Origin: an uncultured Clostridia bacterium
Lineage (GTDB): Bacteria; Bacillota; Clostridia; Christensenellales; Borkfalkiaceae
Assembly: GCA_949286835.1 (NCBI GenBank)
Contig: CASEDP010000007.1
Location: forward strand, 1-57,680
Length of the DNA stretch: 57,680 nucleotides
Reading direction: 5' to 3'
The notes beneath the pieces are model-generated. The model saw only the letters and a list, made by a program, of their open reading frames with translations. It ran no database searches and was not told where the DNA came from. The position numbers and the translations under genes were made by a program. Shown here one piece after another: positions 33,063 to 41,192 of the stretch (position 1 is the stretch's first letter; each line of letters begins with the position of its first letter).

Positions 33063-34274
33063 TTACCTTACTATTATAAGTTTTTCCCTTGCGCGGGTTA
33101 TCGCCGTGTAAAGCCAGCGGGAGGCGTCCTCCCTGAACGCGTATCCCTCGTCAAAGACTATGACCGATCTGAACTCCGACCCCTGCGCCTTGTGGCAGGA
33201 TATGCAATAGCCGAACTCAAACCTGTTCAGCGTAAATACGCCCGTCGCCTCGCCGTCCTCGCCGAACTTTGCAAAGTAGTCGCCGTGCTTATAGCGGTAC
33301 TGTCCGTCCGTGAATATGCCTGTGTCGAAGGGCAGGGCGTCGGGGCATCTCCCGTCGAGAAATTCGGGTTTGAACTGCATAAAGCCCATATAGTCCTTTT
33401 CGTTGTAAAACGGCTCTATCGCGGTGCCGATTATGCCGTTTACCAGGTTGAACCTCGCCTCGCCGTCAATGAACTGCTCCCAGTTGTTCTGCGTGCAGAT
33501 AAGCTTTTCGCCGTCTTTTGGCAGCCCCTCAAAGCCGAAATAGCCCCTCATTTCGTCGTTTATGCGGCACCTCGTCCTGTTCAGCCCGCAGATTATCTGC
33601 TCTGCGCGCAGCATAAGCCTGCGCCGTCTGTCGCCCGCAAACTTCCTGCCGTACAGGACGAACGCCTTGTCGCCGTAGTTGCCGTAGGGTATGAACTTGT
33701 TTTCCCTCGCCAGAAGCGAAAGCTTTATAATCGGGTTATCCGCGTGCTGCCTTACGATATCCTTGAGGCTGAAATCGGGGGTTTTTAGATAGGTATTGAA
33801 CCCCTCTACGGGAGGGAGTTGTGCGTTGTCGCCGCAGAGCAGTACCTTCACGCCGAAGTTCAGTATGTCCTCAAGCACCTCGTCGGATACCATAGACGCT
33901 TCGTCCAGCACAATTAGTTTAATGCCCTTGTCAATGCTCTCGCGCCTGCGGAAGATGAGTTTTTCCACCGTAACGGTCTTGCCGTTGACCTCTATTTTCT
34001 GTTCGGTTATCTGCGACTGGTATATAAGTCTGTGTACCGTGCAGGCAGGTATGCCGTTCTTTATGAGAACGGTCGCAGCCTTGCCCGTCGGGGTGACGAA
34101 CGCCGCGCTCACGTCGGGAATGAGGTTGAGCGTCTCCGTCACTGCGTGCTTTAAGAGGGTGGTCTTGCCCGTCCCGGCATAGCCCGTCAGCACAAAAACC
34201 TGTCTCGTGCCCGATTTGTACCATTCGGATATTCTGTTGTCGGCGTCACGCTGTTCGTCGCTCAATAAAATCAT
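33063..34274 (-). CDS. RecD/Dda-like superfamily 1 DNA helicase
   Basis: 403 residues. Q-motif-like start, Walker A GYAGTGKT (31-38), PTGKAA motif Ia, Walker B LDEASM (123-128), motif III GDNAQLPPV, and the UvrD_C_2 end YCISCHKAQGSEF with the ALTRA-like YTAITRAREKLIIV. It is compact, like phage T4 Dda and short RecD2-type 5'-3' helicases, without the N-terminal extension of RecD2. A role in DNA repair or recombination is inferred. The start is at 34274. I see no clear Shine-Dalgarno. Confidence 0.88.
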   Translation of the reverse strand: MILLSDEQRDADNRISEWYKSGTRQVFVLTGYAGTGKTTLLKHAVTETLNLIPDVSAAFVTPTGKAATVLIKNGIPACTVHRLIYQSQITEQKIEVNGKTVTVEKLIFRRRESIDKGIKLIVLDEASMVSDEVLEDILNFGVKVLLCGDNAQLPPVEGFNTYLKTPDFSLKDIVRQHADNPIIKLSLLARENKFIPYGNYGDKAFVLYGRKFAGDRRRRLMLRAEQIICGLNRTRCRINDEMRGYFGFEGLPKDGEKLICTQNNWEQFIDGEARFNLVNGIIGTAIEPFYNEKDYMGFMQFKPEFLDGRCPDALPFDTGIFTDGQYRYKHGDYFAKFGEDGEATGVFTLNRFEFGYCISCHKAQGSEFRSVIVFDEGYAFREDASRWLYTAITRAREKLIIVR

Positions 34275-34353
34275 AGGGATATTATACTACACAAACTTAT
34301 GTTTTTTCAAGTGATTTGCATAAATTGTTTTTTGAATAATTTTAATCGCGCTA

Positions 34354-34382
34354 TTGACTAAATCAGAGAGTTGTTATATAAT
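34354..34382 (+). promoter_or_regulatory. Promoter of pgi
   Basis: TTGACT (34354-34359), a 17-bp spacer and TATAAT (34377-34382), 46 bp before the chosen ATG. Confidence 0.75.
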
Positions 34383-34427
34383 AAACAAAGCTAATAAATG
34401 CAAAAACTTTGTAAATTTGGAGGAAAA

Positions 34428-35864
34428 ATGAGCTACAAGACCAGAGAATGGCGCAATTCTATGCGCGTGACGGTAGACTATAACAATATGATGTCCAAAT
34501 TTTTGGGCGAGAAAGGCATAAAGGATTTTGAACTCAGGGCGGTAAAGGACGAGGCTGAAGCCGCATTCAACTACGTCAAGGCAAACAGGGGCAGGGACGA
34601 GCTCTTTATGGGCTGGACGGAACTTCCCTATAACCAGGACGAAATAGTTGCCGACATTCTCGCAACCGCAAAGGAAGTGAGGAAGAACTTCAAGTACTTT
34701 GTCGTTCTCGGCATAGGCGGCAGCGCGCTCGGTCCCATAATGGCGTTCAACGCACTCTGCCATCTTCACTATAACGAACTGCCCCAGTCCAAGCGCAAGG
34801 GACCCAAGTTCTATGTAGAGGACAATGTCGACCCCGTAAGAATGGCGGCTCTTCTGGACGTTATCGAACCCGACAAGACCTGTTTCAACGTCATTTCCAA
34901 GTCAGGCGCAACGTCGGAGACGATGACGCAGTATCTCATCATCTCGGATATATTAAAGAAGGCGGGCGTGGACGTCGCCAAGAATATGATATTCACTACC
35001 GACGCGGCAAAGGGCAACCTCAACAAGATTGATGCAAGCCTCGGCGGAAAGGTAAAGAAGTACATTCTTCCCGACGGAGTAGGCGGAAGGTTCTCGGAAC
35101 TCTGCCCCGTGGGACTTCTTCCCGCAGCTGTACTCGGCATAGACATAAAGGGTATGCTCGCCGGCGCGGCATATATGGATGCGCTCTGCTCCAAGCCTCA
35201 GATTTCCAAAAACCCCGCGCTTGCCTGCGCGGCTTTGCAGTACATAACAATGAAGCAGGGCAAGAACATCAACGTGCTTATGCCCTATTCGGACAACCTC
35301 AAGCTTATGGCTGACTGGTACTGCCAGCTCTGGGCGGAATCGCTCGGTAAGGCGGTCGACTATGAGGGGAAGGTAGTAAACGCAGGCACGACGCCCGTAA
35401 AGAGCCTCGGCGTAACCGACCAGCACTCGCAGGTGCAGCTCTACACCGAAGGTCCTTACGACAAGGTAATAACTTTCATCTCCGTCGGTCAGTATGCTAC
35501 GGAAATGCCCATACCTCACGGCTGCGAGGACATTCCAGATGTCGGCTTCCTCGGCGGTCACACTATGCAGGAGCTCATTCAGGCAGAAAACAAGGCTACG
35601 GCATACGCGCTTATGATTGCGGGCAGAATGAACTACACCATCAACCTGCCCGAAGTAAATGCATTCACGCTCGGTCAGCTTATGTTCCTGCTCGAGCTAC
35701 AGACGGCATACACGGGCGCAATGCTCAACATAAACACCTTCAACCAGCCCGGCGTCGAAAACGGCAAAAAGGCAACTTTCGCCCTGCTCGGAAAGAAGGG
35801 GTACGAGGGACAGAAGGCGCAGATGGATGCCGCGCCCGAAATTGACGACAAGTACATCGTCTGA
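34428..35864 (+). CDS. pgi: Glucose-6-phosphate isomerase
   Basis: 478 residues. Interconverts glucose 6-phosphate and fructose 6-phosphate. Sugar-phosphate-binding motifs are LGIGGSALGP and SKSGATSETM. The C-terminal NTFNQPGVENGK contains the last PGI signature. ATG 34428 has TTGGAGGA upstream. The in-frame ATG at 34398 gives an unlikely extra ten residues. It leads a short plus-strand run with the alpha/beta hydrolase and the DprA-like gene. Confidence 0.96.
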   Translation: MSYKTREWRNSMRVTVDYNNMMSKFLGEKGIKDFELRAVKDEAEAAFNYVKANRGRDELFMGWTELPYNQDEIVADILATAKEVRKNFKYFVVLGIGGSALGPIMAFNALCHLHYNELPQSKRKGPKFYVEDNVDPVRMAALLDVIEPDKTCFNVISKSGATSETMTQYLIISDILKKAGVDVAKNMIFTTDAAKGNLNKIDASLGGKVKKYILPDGVGGRFSELCPVGLLPAAVLGIDIKGMLAGAAYMDALCSKPQISKNPALACAALQYITMKQGKNINVLMPYSDNLKLMADWYCQLWAESLGKAVDYEGKVVNAGTTPVKSLGVTDQHSQVQLYTEGPYDKVITFISVGQYATEMPIPHGCEDIPDVGFLGGHTMQELIQAENKATAYALMIAGRMNYTINLPEVNAFTLGQLMFLLELQTAYTGAMLNINTFNQPGVENGKKATFALLGKKGYEGQKAQMDAAPEIDDKYIV

Positions 35865-35915
35865 TAACATAATTGAAAGGAGAAGGGGCGGAGTTTTCCG
35901 CCCCTTGATTTTATT

Positions 35916-36929
35916 ATGGATGCTTGGCAGATAGTCCTGATTTGCGTCGCCTGCGCCTCCGTTCTGGCGGTAATAAGCTGCGGGCTTGCCTTTGCGATAG
36001 TCGTCGACAGGGCGGTTTTCGGCACTCGGCAGGTAAAGGACGCAAGGTTCAGATATTTCACGGAGGAAGATTTTGCCCTTAAGGGCGAAGATTTTCCCGT
36101 ATTTTACAGCGGAATTTCGCTCAGCGGCAGACTGTACTTTGACGGCGCACTCAAAGACAGGGATACGCTTGTTATCTTTGTCCACGGTTTCGGCGCGGGC
36201 AGTTCGAGCTATACAACGGAGATTGCCTCGCTTGTCAGGCGCGGCTATGCCGTCCTCGCATACGACGCCTACGGCTGCAATGCCTCTCAGGGCAAGGGCA
36301 TAAGGGGCTTCTATTGCGGGGCGGAGTGCGCCATTGCCGCAGTTCTCGCAGCAAGGCGGGACGAAAGGCTGAAGGATAAGCGCACATATCTCGTCGGGCA
36401 CAGTTGGGGCGCATATTCGGCGCTCTGCGCGGCGTTGGAAGTCGGCGTCGACGGCGTGGTGGCGCTATCCGCGTTCAACGACCCCGTAAAGGCGCTCACC
36501 GATATGGTCAATAGCGGTATGGGCAGACCAAACAGGGTGCTCGCCGCGTTCGTATATCCCTGGTTCAGACTGATAAACGCCATAAAATTCGGGCTTAAGG
36601 GCAATGTAAAGGCGGCAAAGGCTGTTATAGAGAGCGGCACCCCGGCGCTGATAATTCACGGCGAACACGATCTTACCGTGCCCATAACAAACAGTGCGGC
36701 TCTCGCCGCGACGGGCAGGGGACCGAAGGTAGAGGTGCTCGCGGGCAAGGCGCACAACCCCTATAACACGCCCGATGCCGAGAGGCTGCTCGGTATGCTC
36801 CTCACCGCGCGCTTTGCAGACGAGAAGGAGGAAAGGCTGTACTTTGATAACTTCGACTGGAGAGCCGCCACCGAAGAGGACGAAGGCGTTATGAATGAAA
36901 TCTACGCCTTCATAGAGGGCAAAAGATGA
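35916..36929 (+). CDS. Membrane-anchored alpha/beta hydrolase
   Basis: 337 residues. One N-terminal hydrophobic anchor (about 5-30), then an alpha/beta-hydrolase fold with oxyanion HGFGAGSSS (90-98), nucleophile S163 in GHSWGAYS, acid D in HGEHDLTVP and histidine in GKAHNPYN. The substrate is unknown. It may be a lipase/esterase or peptidase acting at the membrane face. Its stop overlaps the start of the DprA-like gene (ATGA). Confidence 0.87.
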   Translation: MDAWQIVLICVACASVLAVISCGLAFAIVVDRAVFGTRQVKDARFRYFTEEDFALKGEDFPVFYSGISLSGRLYFDGALKDRDTLVIFVHGFGAGSSSYTTEIASLVRRGYAVLAYDAYGCNASQGKGIRGFYCGAECAIAAVLAARRDERLKDKRTYLVGHSWGAYSALCAALEVGVDGVVALSAFNDPVKALTDMVNSGMGRPNRVLAAFVYPWFRLINAIKFGLKGNVKAAKAVIESGTPALIIHGEHDLTVPITNSAALAATGRGPKVEVLAGKAHNPYNTPDAERLLGMLLTARFADEKEERLYFDNFDWRAATEEDEGVMNEIYAFIEGKR

Positions 36930-37849
36930 CGGCAGAGGGGTGTGCGGCGGCAATTCTCTGCGCGCAGCTTTTTCCGGGCGACAGACTTCCGCTCGGCAGC
37001 AGACAGTTTTCGGAACTCCTTGCAGGGCTCAAAGGGGAAGGAATGACGCTCGTCGGACTGTGCGACGGCGGCGCGCCAGACGCTCTCCCCGTCACTCCCG
37101 AACTCGCTGAGAGGGTGAAGGCGCTCATTCTGCGCCGAAAGGAGGCGGAGAGGTTCATATCCGTATGCAGTGAGAAGGGAATAGACATTTTGTCGCCTGC
37201 CGACGCCGACTACCCGGCGCGGCTCAAATCTTCTGACGGCTGCCCGCCCATACTCTTTATTTATGGCGACAGATCGCTTGCGGGGCGGGAATTTGTCGGC
37301 TATGTCGGCACGCGCGACTGCGACGATGACGATCTCGTCTTTACCCGAAATATCGTCGCAAAGACGGTGGCTAGGGGCTACGGAGTAGTTTCGGGCGGTG
37401 CGAGAGGCATAGACAGCGCGGCTGAGTTTGCCTGCCTTGAATGCGGCGGCAAGGTCGTCAAAATGACCGCAGGAAGCCTTGCGGAACGCATAGCTGCGCC
37501 GTCCGTCAGAAGGGCGGCGGAGGCGGGCAATCTCGCCGTAATGTCTGCGGGCAGTCCTTTTTTTAACTTCACGGCAGGCAGGGCGATGGAGCGGAACAGA
37601 TATATCTATATGCTCGCCTCGGCTGCCGTCGTAGTGCGCGCGCACTCTGGCAGTGGCGGTACGTTTTCGGGCGCGTCGCTCTGTTTAAAGCGCGGCTGGT
37701 GCCCCGTCTATTGCCGCTCAACGCAAAAGCCCTGCGGCAACGGCGAGCTGATATCAGGCGGGGCTCTGCCGATAGACGAAAGCTGGGACGGACAGATTTC
37801 GCGCAAACTAAGCCAAAGGGTCAGGCAGATAGGACTGTTTGACGAATAG
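36926..37849 (+). CDS. Divergent DprA/Smf-like DNA-processing protein
   Basis: 307 residues. An N-terminal helical region is followed by a Rossmann-like core: ILSPADADYPARLKS, FVGYVGTRDCDDDD and VVSGGARGIDSAAEFACLECG, all DprA-like. NRYIYMLASAAVVVRAHSGSGGT corresponds to the DprA RNRIIAGLS...SGxLxTA segment. Canonical GlxxxYP and PG motifs are missing or blurred, and there is no C-terminal winged-helix domain. DprA loads RecA on incoming ssDNA. Whether this protein does so is open. It ends at a bidirectional terminator. Confidence 0.75.
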   Translation: MTAEGCAAAILCAQLFPGDRLPLGSRQFSELLAGLKGEGMTLVGLCDGGAPDALPVTPELAERVKALILRRKEAERFISVCSEKGIDILSPADADYPARLKSSDGCPPILFIYGDRSLAGREFVGYVGTRDCDDDDLVFTRNIVAKTVARGYGVVSGGARGIDSAAEFACLECGGKVVKMTAGSLAERIAAPSVRRAAEAGNLAVMSAGSPFFNFTAGRAMERNRYIYMLASAAVVVRAHSGSGGTFSGASLCLKRGWCPVYCRSTQKPCGNGELISGGALPIDESWDGQISRKLSQRVRQIGLFDE

Positions 37850-37869
37850 ACGGCAAAAAAATTCAAAAA

Positions 37870-37892
37870 TCCCGAGGGGAAACCCCTCGGGA
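37870..37892. terminator. Bidirectional terminator, dprA-like and aldehyde dehydrogenase genes
   Basis: A perfect 10-bp stem TCCCGAGGGG / CCCCTCGGGA with an AAA loop between two convergent genes. It is preceded by A-rich and followed by T-containing sequence. Confidence 0.8.
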
Positions 37893-37898
37893 TAATCT

Positions 37899-39278
37899 TT
37901 ATCTCACGAACAGCCTAATAAGGAAGTCATAGAACTTGCTGTACGGCTGATATCTCATCGGCAGGTCGGTTATTGTCTTCTTGTCGATGACCGACTTGTA
38001 ATGGGTAAATGTATCGAAGCCCGTCTTTCCGTGGTAGGAGCCCAGACCGCTCTCGCCGAAGCCGCCGAAGGGCATATACGATGTGGCAAGGTGAATTAAA
38101 ACGTCATTTATGCAACCGCCGCCGAACCTCAGTTCGGAGAGGAATTTTTCAATCGACTTTTTGTCGGAGGAGAAATAGTACGCGGCAAGCGGGCTTTCTC
38201 CTTCGTTTACCTTTTTAATCACCTCTTCAAGGCTTTCAAAGGTCATAATCGGCATAATCGGTCCGAATATCTCTTCCCCCATAACCTTGTCGCCATAAGT
38301 AACGCCGTCCATAACGGTAGGGGCTATGCGCAGCCCTTCTTCGTCCGTCTGTCCGCCGAAAACGACCTTGTTCCTGTCAATCAGTCCGGCGACCCTTTCA
38401 AAGTGCTTGCGGGAAACTATCCTGCCATAGTCGGCGTTCGCAAGCGGATCCTTGCCGTACTGAGTTACAATCTGCTTTTTTACCTCCTCGATGAAGGCTT
38501 CCTTCACGGAGCCGTGGCAGAGCACATAGTCGGGAGCGACGCAGGTCTGACCGCAGTTCAGGTATTTTCCGAATACAATTCTCCTTGCCGCAAGACTTAT
38601 GTTTGCCGTCTTGTCGACAATGCAGGGGCTCTTGCCGCCTAGTTCCAGGGTGACGGGCGTCAGTCGGGAGGCTGCCTTTTCATATACCTGCCTGCCAACG
38701 GTCTTGCTTCCAGTAAAGAAGATGTAGTCGAAATCCAGGTCGAGCAAAATCTTGTTCTGCTCCCTGCCGCCCTCTATGACGGCGGCGACCTCTTCGGGCA
38801 GCACTTCGGAGATTATCTTTTTAAGCACTGCGGAGGAGGCGGGGGAGTATGCGCTCGGCTTTAAGATTACCGTATTTCCCGCCGCAATCGCCTCTGCAAG
38901 CGGGTCGAGCGAGAGCAGAATGGGGTAGTTCCAGGGGCTCATTACGAGTACCGTGCCGTAGGGCGAGGGATAGCGGAAGCTTGTCGCAATCCACTGCGCC
39001 ATAGGCGTTGTCACCTTTTGTCGCTTAGTGAACTTCTTTATGTGTTTAATTTGGTAGTTTATCTCGCTTAAGGACAGTCCCGTCTCGCACATATAGCTCT
39101 CCGAAGGGCTCTTGCCCAGGTCGCTTTTAAGCGCCTCCGCAATCAGGTCGGAATATTTTTCAACGGCGTCGCGCAGCGCAGTAAGGCGGCGCTTCCTCTC
39201 GGAGACGTCAAGCGTTCCGCCCTCCGAAAAGTACTTTTTCTGTCTTTCAAAAACATCAATTATTTCCTGATTATTCAT
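37899..39278 (-). CDS. NAD(P)-dependent aldehyde dehydrogenase, class 3-like
   Basis: 459 residues. Catalytic C246 lies in NCGQTCVAPD and general base E212 in LELGGKSP. NAD-loop FFTGSKTVGRQV and SPWNYPILLSLDPL are typical of ALDH3/fatty-aldehyde types, which are short. The C terminus has a hydrophobic-aromatic end (YDFLIRLFVR). It overlaps the preceding iron-type alcohol dehydrogenase by 8 bp, so the pair is co-translated and probably interconverts an alcohol, its aldehyde and the acid. The substrate is unknown. Confidence 0.93.
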   Translation of the reverse strand: MNNQEIIDVFERQKKYFSEGGTLDVSERKRRLTALRDAVEKYSDLIAEALKSDLGKSPSESYMCETGLSLSEINYQIKHIKKFTKRQKVTTPMAQWIATSFRYPSPYGTVLVMSPWNYPILLSLDPLAEAIAAGNTVILKPSAYSPASSAVLKKIISEVLPEEVAAVIEGGREQNKILLDLDFDYIFFTGSKTVGRQVYEKAASRLTPVTLELGGKSPCIVDKTANISLAARRIVFGKYLNCGQTCVAPDYVLCHGSVKEAFIEEVKKQIVTQYGKDPLANADYGRIVSRKHFERVAGLIDRNKVVFGGQTDEEGLRIAPTVMDGVTYGDKVMGEEIFGPIMPIMTFESLEEVIKKVNEGESPLAAYYFSSDKKSIEKFLSELRFGGGCINDVLIHLATSYMPFGGFGESGLGSYHGKTGFDTFTHYKSVIDKKTITDLPMRYQPYSKFYDFLIRLFVR

Positions 39279-40473
39279 TTACCATAACCTCCCTGTACAT
39301 CGCCTTCAATTGATCCCTGTCCCAGAGCACGGGCACGGGGTAGAGGGGATATGCCTCTCTGTAAGCGTAGTTGACAAGCAGGTCAAGGTCGCCCTCCTCA
39401 ATTTCCGCAAGCGTCGTCGGGATGTCGAGGTTGCGCTCCAGCTTGTCAAGCCTTTCAAAGAATATTTTTGCCGCTTTTTCGGGGGAAACGTCATTTTCGG
39501 CAAAACCGCAGAAAATGCAGATTTTCTTTAGCTTTTTGTGTATCGCCCTGCCGTATGCCTTGAGCACGGGCGATAGCAGCACGGCGTTTGCAAGTCCGTG
39601 CGGCGTGTTGTATTTTCCGCCCAGCGCGTGCGCAAGCGCGTGTACATAGCCCACATATGACTTGGAAAATGCCCTGCCGGCATAGTGCGAGGCGTGCAGC
39701 ATATTGTCAAGGCTTTCCTCATCTTTGTCGCGGTAAGCCCTTTCAAGGTTTTCAAATATTAGTTTCATAGCGTTCAGGCTGTCGCGCCGCGTATCAGCCG
39801 TCGTCGATCTCCCGAGGTATGCCTCCAGCGCGTGGGTGAGCGCGTCAATGCCAGTCGTCGAGATGACTTTGGGCGGAAGCGTTTTTAGAATCGAGCCGTC
39901 GAGCACGGCATAGGAGGGGATGAGGGGGAAGTCGTCAATGGCATACTTGTGCCTCGTCTCCGCGTCGCAGATGACGGCGGCAAGCGTCGTCTCGCTGCCC
40001 GTTCCCGCAGTCGTCGGTATGGCGACGAGGAGGGGTATCTTCTTCATTATCTTGAGTATGCCCTCCATCTTGTTCAGCGGTTTTTTGGGGCGGGCTATCC
40101 TTGCGCCGACCGCCTTGGCACAGTCCAGCGAAGAGCCGCCGCCGATTGCGACAAGGCAGTCGCAGCCGTCGGCTATGTACATTTCTCTCGCCTCTTCGCA
40201 TTCCTTAGTTGTGGGGTTGGGCACGACCTTGTCGTATATGCTGTACATCTTTCCGCACTTTTCAAACTCGCGGAGCATAGGGTCGGCAAGTTTAAGCTGC
40301 ATAATGACGGGGTCTGCAACAATGAGGGCGCGCTTTTTGCCCTTTTCCTTCAAAAGGCGGGGCACTTCGCATATATCATTGAGTATTTTGGGCTTCCTGT
40401 ACGGCAGGACGGGTAGCATTGCGCGCATTGAAATCTGAAACGTCCTCGCCCAAATCTTTTTAAGTACATTCAT
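39271..40473 (-). CDS. Iron-containing alcohol dehydrogenase
   Basis: About 400 residues. NAD-site GGGSSLDCAKAVGA and the family signature DALTHALEAYLG with metal-binding histidines are present, along with HGLANAV further on. PTTAGTGSETT is the usual phosphate-binding segment. ATG 40473 with AAGGAG is chosen over the frame start at 40518. First gene of a two-gene operon with the aldehyde dehydrogenase. Confidence 0.94.
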   Translation of the reverse strand: MNVLKKIWARTFQISMRAMLPVLPYRKPKILNDICEVPRLLKEKGKKRALIVADPVIMQLKLADPMLREFEKCGKMYSIYDKVVPNPTTKECEEAREMYIADGCDCLVAIGGGSSLDCAKAVGARIARPKKPLNKMEGILKIMKKIPLLVAIPTTAGTGSETTLAAVICDAETRHKYAIDDFPLIPSYAVLDGSILKTLPPKVISTTGIDALTHALEAYLGRSTTADTRRDSLNAMKLIFENLERAYRDKDEESLDNMLHASHYAGRAFSKSYVGYVHALAHALGGKYNTPHGLANAVLLSPVLKAYGRAIHKKLKKICIFCGFAENDVSPEKAAKIFFERLDKLERNLDIPTTLAEIEEGDLDLLVNYAYREAYPLYPVPVLWDRDQLKAMYREVMVNE

Positions 40474-40548
40474 ATCTTTCTCCTTAGGGCTGTCTTTGGA
40501 AAAAAAATTGCAGCACAAACAGCCGCAACGCAGTTTCGTTACAACTTC

Positions 40549-40576
40549 ATTATATCAAAATAGTTCACTTTGTCAA
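40549..40576 (-). promoter_or_regulatory. Promoter of the alcohol/aldehyde dehydrogenase operon
   Basis: On the minus strand TTGACA (40571-40576), a 16-bp spacer and TATAAT (40549-40554). Confidence 0.7.
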
Positions 40577-40657
40577 CATTTTCCTCAAAAATTTTTCACC
40601 GCAATCGTCAATTTTTGCCTTGCAGGGAGGAGAAAGGGCTGTAAATGGCGACAATCC

Positions 40658-40686
40658 TTGACACGAACGACGTAAAAATATATAAT
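40658..40686 (+). promoter_or_regulatory. Promoter of bcp and the ABC exporter
   Basis: TTGACA (40658-40663), a 17-bp spacer and TATAAT (40681-40686). Both boxes are perfect. It lies 32 bp before the bcp ATG. Confidence 0.83.
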
Positions 40687-40717
40687 TAACACAACATATC
40701 AAAGGAGAGATTTTATT

Positions 40718-41188
40718 ATGTTGGCTGAAAATACGGTTGCACCCGATTTTACCCTGCCCGACGGCAAGGGCAACGCGGTGTCGCTGAGTTCGTTCAAGGG
40801 TAAAAAGGTTGTAGTGTACTTTTATCCCAAGGACAACACGGCGGGCTGCACGCGTCAGGCGTGCGCGTTTGCCGCGGACTATTCAGAATATGCGGAAATG
40901 GGCGTTGTCGTCATAGGCATAAGCAAGGACAGCGTTGCATCCCACTCAAAGTTTGCCGAAAAATATTCTCTGCCATTCATTCTGCTTTCGGACGAGGGGC
41001 TGGAAGCGATAAAGGCATACGACGTATGGCAGGAGAAAAAGCTCTGCGGCAAGACCTCTTTCGGCGTGGTAAGAACGTCATATGTCGTCGGCGAAGACGG
41101 GATAATCGAAAAGGTATTCCCCAAGGCAAATCCCGATAAAAATTCGTCGGAGATTTTGGAATATCTTAAGAACAGATGTCGGGGGTGA
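40718..41188 (+). CDS. bcp: Thioredoxin-dependent peroxiredoxin, Bcp/PrxQ type
   Basis: 156 residues. Reduces peroxides in the cytoplasm. The peroxidatic cysteine is C44 in NTAGCTRQAC, with C49 five residues on as resolving cysteine, the atypical 2-Cys Bcp arrangement. AGGAGAG precedes the ATG. The ABC transporter begins 4 bp after its stop, an unusual partner, and probably shares the transcript. Confidence 0.95.
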   Translation: MLAENTVAPDFTLPDGKGNAVSLSSFKGKKVVVYFYPKDNTAGCTRQACAFAADYSEYAEMGVVVIGISKDSVASHSKFAEKYSLPFILLSDEGLEAIKAYDVWQEKKLCGKTSFGVVRTSYVVGEDGIIEKVFPKANPDKNSSEILEYLKNRCRG

Positions 41189-41192
41189 AAAT

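Noticed and set aside
36902..37645. 247-residue minus-strand frame under the DprA-like gene
   Set aside because: Its translation is a basic, motif-free shadow. The plus strand carries the SGGARGID motif and overlaps the hydrolase stop in the usual way.
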